Source: Gammaproteobacteria bacterium (GTDB taxonomy: Bacteria; Pseudomonadota; Gammaproteobacteria; SZUA-152). Taken from it: a stretch of 38,037 nucleotides of DNA. Positions 30,260-38,037 of this stretch are shown here, piece after piece. Made by a program: the position numbers and the translations under genes. Position 1 is the first letter of the stretch, and every line of letters starts with the position of its first letter. The notes beneath the pieces were generated by a model, which was not told the origin of the DNA, made no database searches, and saw only the letters and a program-made list of their open reading frames with translations. The stretch lies in assembly GCA_015487095.1 (NCBI GenBank), contig WFQM01000177.1:1-38037 (forward strand). Reading direction: 5' to 3'.

Positions 30260-30652
30260 ATGATTGCATTCTCTTTTGAAGTCATCGCCAGTGTGGCATT
30301 GGTTGTCGGTTTGGTGGCACTGGTCTTTGCCTATTTCAAGAACACGCAATTACAGTTACAAATAAACGAACAACAAAACAGCTTGTATGCCTTACAGTCC
30401 GATGTCAGCGCCATGTGTTCCGGTGCGGTTAATCTGGGTGAGCACCTGGCGCATCTGGAACAACGCGCAAATTTGTTGACGAGACGTCAGGATCAACTGG
30501 AAATGAAAGAACCCGCCACACAAAGTTATCGACAAGCCAGCAAGATGATGAATAAGGGTGCTGAACTGGAAGAAGTGATTGCAGACTGTGGTATCGCACG
30601 TGGCGAAGCCGAGTTGGTGGCGTTGGCACAGCGGATTAAAAAGGCATCGTAG
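30260..30652 (+). CDS. DUF2802 family protein (single TM, coiled coil)
   Basis: N-terminal TM and C-terminal YRQASKMMNKGAELEEVIADCGIARGEAELVALA; usual position after cheW. Confidence 0.8.
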   Translation: MIAFSFEVIASVALVVGLVALVFAYFKNTQLQLQINEQQNSLYALQSDVSAMCSGAVNLGEHLAHLEQRANLLTRRQDQLEMKEPATQSYRQASKMMNKGAELEEVIADCGIARGEAELVALAQRIKKAS

Positions 30653-30686
30653 TCACTGTCATTAAGGAATAAAAAAGCAGTGTGTT

Positions 30687-30724
30687 GTAGGTTGGTGGTG
30701 AGCTTGCGAACCCCAACGAGTCGG
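30687..30724. repeat. Degenerate REP-like element (gtaggttggtggtgagcttgcgaaccccaacgagtcgg)
   Basis: Resembles the widespread intergenic GTAGGTTGGGTTGAGC...GCGAAACCCAAC sequence; the two ends pair (gttgg / ccaac). Confidence 0.5.
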
Positions 30725-30750
30725 TGCACTGCAAGAAAAATGTATTAAAA

Positions 30751-30794
30751 GTGTTCGGCGTTGTTAACGCAAAGGTGCAGAAAACGCAAAGAAA
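30751..30794. repeat. Partial copy of the dispersed hairpin repeat (one arm)
   Basis: gttaacgcaaaggtgcagaaaacgcaaagaaaa resembles the left arm of copies 1 and 3; no second arm. Confidence 0.5.
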
Positions 30795-30815
30795 ACCCTA
30801 TTAAAAACGATTGCT

Positions 30816-31115
30816 CTACCGTTCAGTCTGTTCAGGTGACGGTTCAAACCCCTCGGGTGTTTTGCCCTTTAAAATATAGGCAAAAGCAATAATTTCTGCG
30901 GCAGCCATGTAAAGTGTTTGTGGTATTTCATCACCCAAATCCAGTTTCGACAACAGTGAAACCAGTGCGGCATCTTCCTGCAAAGGAATGCCATGTTCTT
31001 TAGCTAAAGCAATAATTTGTTCCGCCAGTTCACCGGTACCCTGCGCAGTGATGCGAGGAGCCTCTTTGCCATCATAATGTAATGCTACGGCAGTAGTGGG
31101 TTTTTGGTTTTTCAT
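30816..31115 (-). CDS. Stand-alone FlhB C-terminal-domain homologue (FhlB/EscU-CC-like)
   Basis: PTTAVALHYDGKEAPRITAQGTGELAEQIIALAKEHGIPLQEDAALVSLLSKLDLGDEIPQTLYMAAAEIIAFAYILKG aligns with FlhB after NPTH. Confidence 0.9.
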   Translation of the reverse strand: MKNQKPTTAVALHYDGKEAPRITAQGTGELAEQIIALAKEHGIPLQEDAALVSLLSKLDLGDEIPQTLYMAAAEIIAFAYILKGKTPEGFEPSPEQTER

Positions 31116-32605
31116 ACCTTTTCATCCAGCAAAGTATGCGGCAGGTTTTTATCGGGTGATACAGGGTCCGGTGCTGTACCATGATGGGCTTTCAGCGCAC
31201 CCACTGTGAGCCCAACCTCCTGGTAACGGTTTTCTAAAATAGTGAGATGCTGATTGATCAATTCTGTGGTGGATGCATGTTCGGCCCAGAAATGGGTGCT
31301 GACTATGTTGTCCGCGAGTGTGACCCGTGCCTGTACTGGACCCAATCCACGGAGTTCCAGTGCCAGGGTTATGGTCCACAATGCAAGCTTTTTTGGCGAG
31401 CGTTGATTTTTTTCTTTTTCAATGCGCAATTGAATCAGATCAATATGTTCACCACTGCGTACCGGTATTTCCATTATCCAGGCACGTTTACCCTCTTCAT
31501 CCGCTGCGCTGGATACCAGCTGACTGAGTTGTAAGCGTGCCAGCCCGCTGCCTACGTTCCGTAATAATTCGGCTAATACCTGTTGCAGGTTCATTTGCTG
31601 ATTCAACGCGGCCTGCATACCGGTTTGTGTATGAGGTATGGTTTGGGTTGGTACCGTGTTTGTCGGTGACGGCGGCATGTTTTTGCTGAAATTAAGTAAC
31701 GTCAGCAACAGGCTTAACAAGCCGCCCTTAAAATCAATAGGAGGTGTTGTTGTTCCTGATGTCGGTTGTTGCAGTATTTGCGCCAGTCGGGCCTCCATAA
31801 ATAACCCGGACTGAGCGACAGCCTGCTTTAATCCATCGCCGCTGCTGACGCTTCCATTATCGGGTAGTCGGTCTACCACTGCGCGTACCAGCTCGACCAA
31901 GGGTTGAGGTAATGGCGCGATTCGCTGGGTTGTCGGTGGAATAATACCGGGAGATAAGTTTACTGTATGGTTTTTAACAATTAACGCCAGATTGTTAAGC
32001 AGGAGAGGTAGCGGAGCCTGTTGAGGCAGGATGGTACGCAGTGCTTGTGCGATGTGTGTATTGTTCATTGATGTGGCCGGAAGTGTAGCAAGCGGTGTTG
32101 TCACTATTTTTAATGATGCAATCGCACCGGGAGTGACCACTTCCAGTTTGATTTGTTGGCCTGTGGATGTGGGCAAAGGTTGTGAAAGTTGTACGTTAAT
32201 ACGATGACCGGCCAGCTCCAGCATAGCGCGCGTCTGATTAACATCCATTGTTCGGGTTAAAACGGCGTTAAGTTGCTGGCCTGTTTGCAATTGACCGGGC
32301 AGACCACCTTGTGGTTGCAAGCTGACGGTAATGGGCCGGGTATCCGTATTGCTAATGATTTTTAACACTGTCGATACAGAAAGGCTGGATACCTCCAGTT
32401 GCAGGGGTTGTCCGGGTTTGAGTGGAAACCGGGTCTGTGCAAGCAACAAGGCACCATTGATATTAATGGTTGCCTGGCCATTTTTTTGGCTGGAGGCGAC
32501 CGTGGCATTAACCAGTTGACCCACCTTCCAGGCATCTACGATAGCTTGCGGTGCCTTGGCCAGCAAATCGGTATTGATGGGGTTTTGGATGCCGGTGATA
32601 TTCAT
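31112..32605 (-). CDS. FliK-like protein (second hook-length control-like protein)
   Basis: Low-complexity N-terminus; C-terminal AWIMEIPVRSGEHIDLIQLRIEKEKNQRSPKKLALWTITLALELRGLGPVQARVTLADNIVSTHFWAEHASTTELINQHLTILENRYQEVGLTVGAL; ATGA overlap with the FlhB-CC gene. Confidence 0.8.
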   Translation of the reverse strand: MNITGIQNPINTDLLAKAPQAIVDAWKVGQLVNATVASSQKNGQATININGALLLAQTRFPLKPGQPLQLEVSSLSVSTVLKIISNTDTRPITVSLQPQGGLPGQLQTGQQLNAVLTRTMDVNQTRAMLELAGHRINVQLSQPLPTSTGQQIKLEVVTPGAIASLKIVTTPLATLPATSMNNTHIAQALRTILPQQAPLPLLLNNLALIVKNHTVNLSPGIIPPTTQRIAPLPQPLVELVRAVVDRLPDNGSVSSGDGLKQAVAQSGLFMEARLAQILQQPTSGTTTPPIDFKGGLLSLLLTLLNFSKNMPPSPTNTVPTQTIPHTQTGMQAALNQQMNLQQVLAELLRNVGSGLARLQLSQLVSSAADEEGKRAWIMEIPVRSGEHIDLIQLRIEKEKNQRSPKKLALWTITLALELRGLGPVQARVTLADNIVSTHFWAEHASTTELINQHLTILENRYQEVGLTVGALKAHHGTAPDPVSPDKNLPHTLLDEKV

Positions 32606-32754
32606 GAGTCAGCGACCATTTTTATTAATACCGGGAAAAATAAGCTAAAAAAATCATAAAATCTGCCGACCTTTAGAGAGATTACAGGCTGCAAACAGTC
32701 AGCGTTAGCATCGTCATACTTTTATCCATATCGGACAGCCATCAGGGGAACTGA

Positions 32755-33720
32755 ATGCAGAGCAAGCAGCGTTGGTACACCCGCAGGGGCAAGCAGATTC
32801 GTGGCCCGTTTCCAGCGCCACAAATATCTCGTTTTATCCTGTTGGGTCGAATTCATGATACCGACGAGTTGAGCACGGATCAGCTCAGCTGGCAAAAGGT
32901 ATTGGACGTACCTGTATTGATCCCCGATGAATTAAAAGCTGATCTTAGTGATCCCAAGGCCCACGAAAAACTGATGATTGCCCGCATGCGTGAGGATGAA
33001 CGCACTGCCCGTGATCGCCGTGATGAGTCGGAGGAAAATAGTGCCATGCCGGAGCGACGCAGTGGCGATAATGGTCGTCGTCAGGATGAAGAAGCCACAA
33101 TGTTGCGTCATCGTGAAATCAAAACGGCCATTGCCGAGGCCGCAGCACAGCGTAAACACCACTATTTTCTCCGTGGTGTATTGGCTACCCTGTTTTTGGT
33201 CAGCATCATCAGTGCCGCATGGTATTTTCAACCCTGGCAGGAGCAGAAAAGTGCGGATTGCAATGCGCGCCCCCAGCCCTGGGTGAACTGGAACAATTGT
33301 CTGATGGAAGGCGTGAAGCTGGTCACTGCCGACCTGCGTGGAGCACATCTGCGCAATGCCAACATGGGGGGCGCAGATTTACGAGGTGCTTATTTAGGCG
33401 GTGCGGATATTGCCTATACCAATCTGGTGGGAGCGAACCTGTCTGGTGCAGAGCTGGCCCAGGCCATTATGCTGGGGGCCAATATGCGCAACGCTGACTT
33501 GGCCGGAGCCAGCCTGAACAGTGCGGATCTTTCCTACGCCATTTTGCAGGGAGCCGATCTCACCAACGCCGATTTACGTGAAAGTAACTTGAGCAATGCT
33601 GACCTGAGTGGTGCAACATTGAATACAAGCAAGTTGGAAGGTGCCAGGCTTGATCATGCGATTTGGCTTGATGGCAGTGTTTGTGCCATCGGTTCGGTGG
33701 GTTCATGTAATGCTAAATAG
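32755..33720 (+). CDS. GYF-like domain, TM and pentapeptide-repeat protein
   Basis: N-terminal RWYTRRGKQIRGPFPAPQISRFILLGRI; TM GVLATLFLVSIISAAWYF; repeats ADLRGAHLRNANMGGADLRGAYLGGADIAYTNLVGANLSGAELAQ... Confidence 0.85.
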   Translation: MQSKQRWYTRRGKQIRGPFPAPQISRFILLGRIHDTDELSTDQLSWQKVLDVPVLIPDELKADLSDPKAHEKLMIARMREDERTARDRRDESEENSAMPERRSGDNGRRQDEEATMLRHREIKTAIAEAAAQRKHHYFLRGVLATLFLVSIISAAWYFQPWQEQKSADCNARPQPWVNWNNCLMEGVKLVTADLRGAHLRNANMGGADLRGAYLGGADIAYTNLVGANLSGAELAQAIMLGANMRNADLAGASLNSADLSYAILQGADLTNADLRESNLSNADLSGATLNTSKLEGARLDHAIWLDGSVCAIGSVGSCNAK

Positions 33721-33727
33721 CCGGATA

Positions 33728-33985
33728 TTATGGTCTATCCTGTTTTTTCCATACACTGCCTTGTGTAGCAATGTATAAGTCTTCAACTTTCTTTCTTGCC
33801 CAAGGTGTTTTGCGTAAAAATTTCAGGCTGGATTTTACCGAGGGGTCGCTGTTGAAACAACGGATATCGATTTTCTTTCCCAGTTCCTCCCAGCCATAGT
33901 GTTTCACCAGACTCTTCATGAGAGCTTCCAGAGTCAGGCCATGCAGAGGGTTATTGGTTTGGTGTTCGTTCATTTTTTTCGTCAT
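33728..33985 (-). CDS. VF530/DUF2132 family DNA-binding-like protein
   Basis: [62 protein letters not shown]. Confidence 0.9.
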   Translation of the reverse strand: MTKKMNEHQTNNPLHGLTLEALMKSLVKHYGWEELGKKIDIRCFNSDPSVKSSLKFLRKTPWARKKVEDLYIATQGSVWKKQDRP

Positions 33986-34026
33986 TCAGGTGAAGGCTAA
34001 GGTTACGGTTACGGAATAATACAGGG

Positions 34027-34365
34027 TTAATCTGGGCTTTCCAGGTCAGGGCTTTTTGTTTCCGCATTGTCTGATTCAGATGATTCCAAGTCTTTCTTCT
34101 TTTGTTGATACGCCTTTTCACGTAAAGCCTTGTCTTTTTTATTCTTTAAATGTTGTTTAAAGTCACGTTTGTTCCGCTTGGTCAGATTTTCTAAAAAAGA
34201 CACCAATTCTTTTTCGCCCCATGCTTTGGCATCAGCCTCAGTGGCAAAACCATCCTGGCTTTTTGAGACCACCGTTTTTTTGGACGTGGCCCGTCGAGTA
34301 ATTTCAGCTACCCAGTGTTTTTTCCCCTGTACTACCCGATAATCGTATTTTTTGTTTGTTGTCAT
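34027..34365 (-). CDS. DUF3622 family protein
   Basis: YDYRVVQGKKHWVAEITRRATSKKTVVSKSQDGFATEADAKAWGEKELVSFLENLTKRNKRD. Confidence 0.75.
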   Translation of the reverse strand: MTTNKKYDYRVVQGKKHWVAEITRRATSKKTVVSKSQDGFATEADAKAWGEKELVSFLENLTKRNKRDFKQHLKNKKDKALREKAYQQKKKDLESSESDNAETKSPDLESPD

Positions 34366-34438
34366 TTATGTAATGTCCGTAACGAGAGGTTAAAAGTCCC
34401 GAATTTTTAGATGGCCGTTATTTCAGGATAACGCACAG

Positions 34439-34462
34439 TATATACCTATAGCGCTTGAGATT
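34439..34462. repeat. Solo terminus resembling the motC-motD element TIR
   Basis: tatatacctatagcgcttgagatt vs tatatacccgtagcgattgaaatt (26973-26996). Confidence 0.5.
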
Positions 34463-34567
34463 ACGGAGCGTGAATGGCGGGCAGCAAAATATGTATTTGA
34501 TGATCCCGTCGTTTAAATACTGCGAATAGCAGGCACGATGGCCCTCAAACCGGATATAATCCCCCAA

Positions 34568-35224
34568 ATGGATGAATTAACCACAGTACAGCGCGTGGCG
34601 GTATGGGCGTTACCGGTACTCTTTGCAATTACCGTACACGAAGTGGCACACGGCTGGGTAGCGAAAAAGCTGGGTGATCCCACGGCGATGATGCTGGGAC
34701 GACTGACGCTCAACCCCATTAAACACATTGATCCCATTGGTACGGTGGTCGTGCCGATTGTGCTGATGCTGATGGGGGGCTTTATTTTTGGCTGGGCTAA
34801 ACCGGTACCCGTTACCTGGGAAAACCTGAAGAACCCCAGGCGTGATATGGCGCTGGTGGCCATTGCAGGGCCATTGTCCAATTTACTGATGGCAATCCTG
34901 TGGGCGTTAATCATGAAGCTGGGTTTTGTGATTGCCGCCAGTATGCCATCGCTGGCCTGGCCGCTGATCTACATGGGCGGTGCCGGTATTGCCATCAACG
35001 CTATTCTCATGCTGCTCAATTTATTGCCCATTCCGCCGCTGGATGGGGGTCGGGTGCTGGCAGGCTTGTTACCGGGGCCGTGGGCATGGCAACTGGGGCG
35101 TATCGAGCCCTATGGTTTATTCATTCTGGTGGGGCTATTGGCAACAGGTATGCTGGGTACCATTCTGGGGCCGCCGATGCGGCTGTTTGAAGGCTTGTTG
35201 TTTGGCTTGGCTGGTGTCGGCTGA
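34568..35224 (+). CDS. Site-2 protease family (peptidase M50) membrane protein; ORF open from 34538
   Basis: HEVAHGWVAKKLGDPTAMMLGRLTLNPIKHIDPIGT and NLLPIPPLDGGRVL. Confidence 0.92.
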   Translation: MDELTTVQRVAVWALPVLFAITVHEVAHGWVAKKLGDPTAMMLGRLTLNPIKHIDPIGTVVVPIVLMLMGGFIFGWAKPVPVTWENLKNPRRDMALVAIAGPLSNLLMAILWALIMKLGFVIAASMPSLAWPLIYMGGAGIAINAILMLLNLLPIPPLDGGRVLAGLLPGPWAWQLGRIEPYGLFILVGLLATGMLGTILGPPMRLFEGLLFGLAGVG

Positions 35225-35343
35225 CAAAACGTTTTGTTGAAGGATGCTGAGTTTTCTTTTCGTCATCCCGGCAAAGGCTGAAATTCAGATGCTTAAGCTC
35301 CCGCAGACCAGTACCTCATAGTCCATTAGAAAGCTGTATTATG

Positions 35344-35480
35344 ATGGTGCGACAAATGACGTGTTATAAACGCAAAGGTCGCAAAGACGCGGAGGGCGCA
35401 AAGAAAAAGAGCCAACTTTGCGATCTTTGCGTTAAATACTCATTGTTTTTTTTAAGGTGAAGGTGTTTCAGCGCTTAATT
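35344..35480. repeat. Dispersed hairpin repeat, copy 3 (upstream of trpS)
   Basis: gtgttataaacgcaaaggtcgcaaagacgcggagggcgcaaag ... ctttgcgatctttgcgttaaatac; flanks shared with copy 1. Confidence 0.85.
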
Positions 35481-35514
35481 CATATTTGAGTCATTTTTTT
35501 AAGAGGAGAAAATT

Positions 35515-36732
35515 TTGAGTTCGGTTCCAGGTCAGTACCAGCGGGTTTTATCAGGCATGCGTTCTACAGGGAAATTGCATCTTGGCCACTATCACGGCGT
35601 GTTGCAAAACTGGGTACGCTTGCAACATGAATACGAATGTTTCTTTTTTGTGGCTGACTGGCATGCACTGACTACGCATTACGAAGATCCTTCGATCATT
35701 GGCGACAGCGTGTGGGAGATGGTCATCGACTGGTTAGCCGCAGGGGTAAACCCCGGCTCGGCCAAGCTGTTTATTCAGTCCCAGGTACCAGAACATGCCG
35801 AGCTGCATTTGCTGTTGTCCATGATGACGCCGATCTCCTGGCTGGAGCGGGTGCCGACGTATAAGGATCAGCAGGAAGCGTTGAAAGAAAAGGATCTGGC
35901 GACCTACGGTTTTCTCGGCTATCCGCTGCTGCAAAGCGCAGACATTCTGATTTACAAGGCCGGGCAGGTGCCGGTAGGTGAGGATCAGGTGGCGCATGTG
36001 GAGCTGACCCGGGAAGTGGCGCGTCGCTTCAATCATCTTTACGGCCGCGAGCGGGATTTTGAAGCGAAGGCTGAGGCAGCCATTAAAAAAATGGGCAAGA
36101 AAAATGCCAAACTTTACAATGAATTGAGACGGAAATTTCAGGAAAAAGGTGACCATGAGGCATTGGCAACGGCGCAGGCGCTGCTGGAATCCCAAAGCAA
36201 CATCACTCTTGGTGATCGCGAGCGCCTGTTTGGTTTTCTCGAAGGTGGTGGCAAAATTATCCTGCCGGAACCACAGGCGCTGTTGACCCAGGCCTCGAAA
36301 ATGCCGGGACTGGATGGGCAAAAAATGTCCAAGTCCTACGGTAATACCATCCCCCTCCGCGAGGAACCCGCAGTGGTGGAAAAATCCTTGCGCACCATGC
36401 CTACAGACCCCGCACGGGTGCGGTTGACTGATCCTGGTGATCCCGGAAAATGTCCGGTGTGGCCGTTGCACGCGGTTTATTCCGACGATGATACCCGCAA
36501 ATGGGTACAGGAAGGTTGTCGCTCTGCGAGCATTGGCTGCCTGGACTGCAAGCAACCAATGATTGATGCCGTGCTCAAGGAGCTGGCACCGATCCGCGAA
36601 CGGGCCAAAGACTTTGTTGAAGACCCGAAACTGGTGCGTAATATCATCGCCGAAGGCAATGAGGCAGCACGGGATGTGGCGCGGGATACTCTGGAAGAAG
36701 TGCGTGCCGCTATGGGGCTGAATTATCGTTGA
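35515..36732 (+). CDS. trpS: Tryptophanyl-tRNA synthetase (TTG start with AGGAG SD)
   Basis: GMRSTGKLHLGHYHGVLQNW, GYPLLQSADILIYKAGQVPVGEDQVAHVELTREVARRFN, KMSKS; longer form with an inserted helical segment before KMSKS. Confidence 0.96.
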   Translation: MSSVPGQYQRVLSGMRSTGKLHLGHYHGVLQNWVRLQHEYECFFFVADWHALTTHYEDPSIIGDSVWEMVIDWLAAGVNPGSAKLFIQSQVPEHAELHLLLSMMTPISWLERVPTYKDQQEALKEKDLATYGFLGYPLLQSADILIYKAGQVPVGEDQVAHVELTREVARRFNHLYGRERDFEAKAEAAIKKMGKKNAKLYNELRRKFQEKGDHEALATAQALLESQSNITLGDRERLFGFLEGGGKIILPEPQALLTQASKMPGLDGQKMSKSYGNTIPLREEPAVVEKSLRTMPTDPARVRLTDPGDPGKCPVWPLHAVYSDDDTRKWVQEGCRSASIGCLDCKQPMIDAVLKELAPIRERAKDFVEDPKLVRNIIAEGNEAARDVARDTLEEVRAAMGLNYR

Positions 36733-36830
36733 ATGTAGTATGAAATTTGGATTAGGGGCATTAGTAACCTCTGTTAATGCTTGCTTTACATTTAACCACA
36801 AAGGGTGGGAAAAGAAATAAAAACCTAATG

Positions 36831-36972
36831 TAGAGGCGCAAAAGTGCAAAGGGTGTAGAGCTGTTTGTAGGTGCAGCAAACAGGTGTTGATACAACGAAT
36901 GTTTCAGAATAGTCGGTTGTTTAAGCATAAAACATTTTCTCTGCGATCTTTGCATCTCTGCGCCTTTGCGTT
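36831..36972. repeat. Dispersed hairpin repeat, copy 4 (degenerate, apparently inverted relative to copy 2)
   Basis: ctctgcgatctttgcatctctgcgcctttgcgttggat is the reverse complement of the type aatccaacgcaaaggcgc start of copy 2; left arm gaggcgcaaaagtgcaaaggg. Confidence 0.65.
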
Positions 36973-37088
36973 GGATTTTTCTTGTGCCACCAATACCTTT
37001 GGTATTATTGAAGTATGAAAATAGCATTGAGGGATCAGGAAAGGCGTGGTAGTACGAGAAATTACGAGCCCGAAATAATGACGAAGGA

Positions 37089-37958
37089 GTGACCGTTGTG
37101 AGCAATTCAGAAAACCTGTATTACGAATACAAAATAAAAAATGGAGATACATTTTCCGGCATTATTCACAGCATGTTTGGGCATGTCCCAAAAGATACCC
37201 GCTATGCTGAAACGGTAAAATTTCTTTTGGCACTTAATCCTCAGATAAAAAACCCTGATCGCATCCGGGCAGGTGACATGTTTCGTCTGGGCGTATTACC
37301 ACCCAAACCTCAAACAGAAGCACAAATAGCCAAAGTCAAAGAAACGGTCCAGGGCGATCAGGGAAAATTTATCACCGAATCGGTGTCACAACATGACATG
37401 GATAATTTTTGGGCACTTGCCTGGCTTGAACATAATGCCAATTACCTGACCATTCCCGGTGGCATTGCCGCAGGAGCATCGGGCAACCTGCTCAGTCCCG
37501 GCAATGTTAATCTGCTCAATGAAGTGAGCGATGAATATGCGAAATATAAATCGGGTGAGATTACAAAATCGCAATATGACTATCGGCGAAAACGTGCGCT
37601 GGATATGTTTAAAGCCAATGTAGGGCCATTTGAAAAATGGATATTTGGAAAAAATACAACTCACGAAAGCATACGGATTGCCCGGGCGGGTGGTATTCCG
37701 GCGACGGCAAATGTCGCCAAACATGCTGACAGACTAAAAAGTCTGGCGGCTGTCAGCAAGGGGGGTGGTATTGCCCTGATCGGGGTTGGATTAACCTCGG
37801 CCTGCCTGCAAATAGCTAATACAACTGATATCGAAGAGAAGAATGATATTTTTGTGGAAACCATTGCCAGTACGACAGTGGGAGTTCCAGGGCAATCGGG
37901 CTTAAATTTCCATGCCGATCACTCTGAGCAAGTAGTCATTATCCCAGCCAGCCTTTAA
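37089..37958 (+). CDS. LysM-like domain protein with Gly-rich hydrophobic C-terminal region; function unknown (ATG start not obvious; GTG around 37098 possible)
   Basis: YEYKIKNGDTFSGIIHSMFG...LLALNPQIKNPDRIRAGDMFRL is LysM-like; later KGGGIALIGVGLTSACLQIA. Confidence 0.65.
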   Translation: MTVVSNSENLYYEYKIKNGDTFSGIIHSMFGHVPKDTRYAETVKFLLALNPQIKNPDRIRAGDMFRLGVLPPKPQTEAQIAKVKETVQGDQGKFITESVSQHDMDNFWALAWLEHNANYLTIPGGIAAGASGNLLSPGNVNLLNEVSDEYAKYKSGEITKSQYDYRRKRALDMFKANVGPFEKWIFGKNTTHESIRIARAGGIPATANVAKHADRLKSLAAVSKGGGIALIGVGLTSACLQIANTTDIEEKNDIFVETIASTTVGVPGQSGLNFHADHSEQVVIIPASL

Positions 37959-38037
37959 CCTTTTTGTTTTCACACCCACTTTTGAGGTTTTCTCCCTTTT
38001 TATCAGGTTTAATGCGATATGTCTGATCACCGCAAGA

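Noticed and set aside
35224-35237. 14-bp palindrome acaaaacgttttgt after the M50 protease gene
   Set aside because: Short, AT-rich, no loop and no U-tract; not enough to call a terminator or operator.
35734-36879. 381-aa ORF antisense to trpS
   Set aside because: Mirror frame of a strongly conserved gene; His/Phe/Cys-rich translation with no recognisable family and no RBS support.

Overview
The window is a gammaproteobacterial chromosomal segment dominated by a polar-flagellum and chemotaxis cluster. The + strand order is: GGDEF/EAL protein, fliJ, fliK, STAS protein, (cytochrome c peroxidase on -), fliL-fliM-fliN-fliO-fliP-fliQ-fliR-flhB-flhA-flhF-fleN(flhG)-fliA-cheY-cheZ-cheA-cheB-motC-motD-parC-parP-cheW-DUF2802. 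After this comes a minus-strand pair: a stand-alone FlhB C-terminal homologue and a second FliK-like protein. Housekeeping or accessory genes flank the cluster: a truncated UDP-GlcNAc 2-epimerase, a VOC protein, hflD, mnmA and rluE on the left; a GYF/pentapeptide-repeat protein, DUF2132, DUF3622, an M50 protease, trpS and a LysM-containing protein on the right. The genes themselves belong mostly to known families. The least explained signals are: (1) a 164-bp near-perfect inverted-repeat element between motC and motD that ends 6 bp before the motD start codon, with a solo terminus near 34.4 kb; (2) a dispersed hairpin repeat family (AACGCAAAGGCGCAAAGACGCAGAGG...), at least four copies plus a fragment; (3) repeated acidic LL motifs (EFEALLDQL) in CheA where P2 would be expected, resembling motifs in FliM and CheZ; (4) a duplicated DWxAAMxEQ motif in FliN; (5) good sigma-54-like promoters before fliK and fliL; (6) a FliK-like/FlhB-CC-like pair; (7) a LysM protein with a Gly-rich hydrophobic segment and an abrupt, possibly truncated C-terminus. 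No CRISPR array, rRNA or tRNA was recognised. All calls were made by eye, without database searches.
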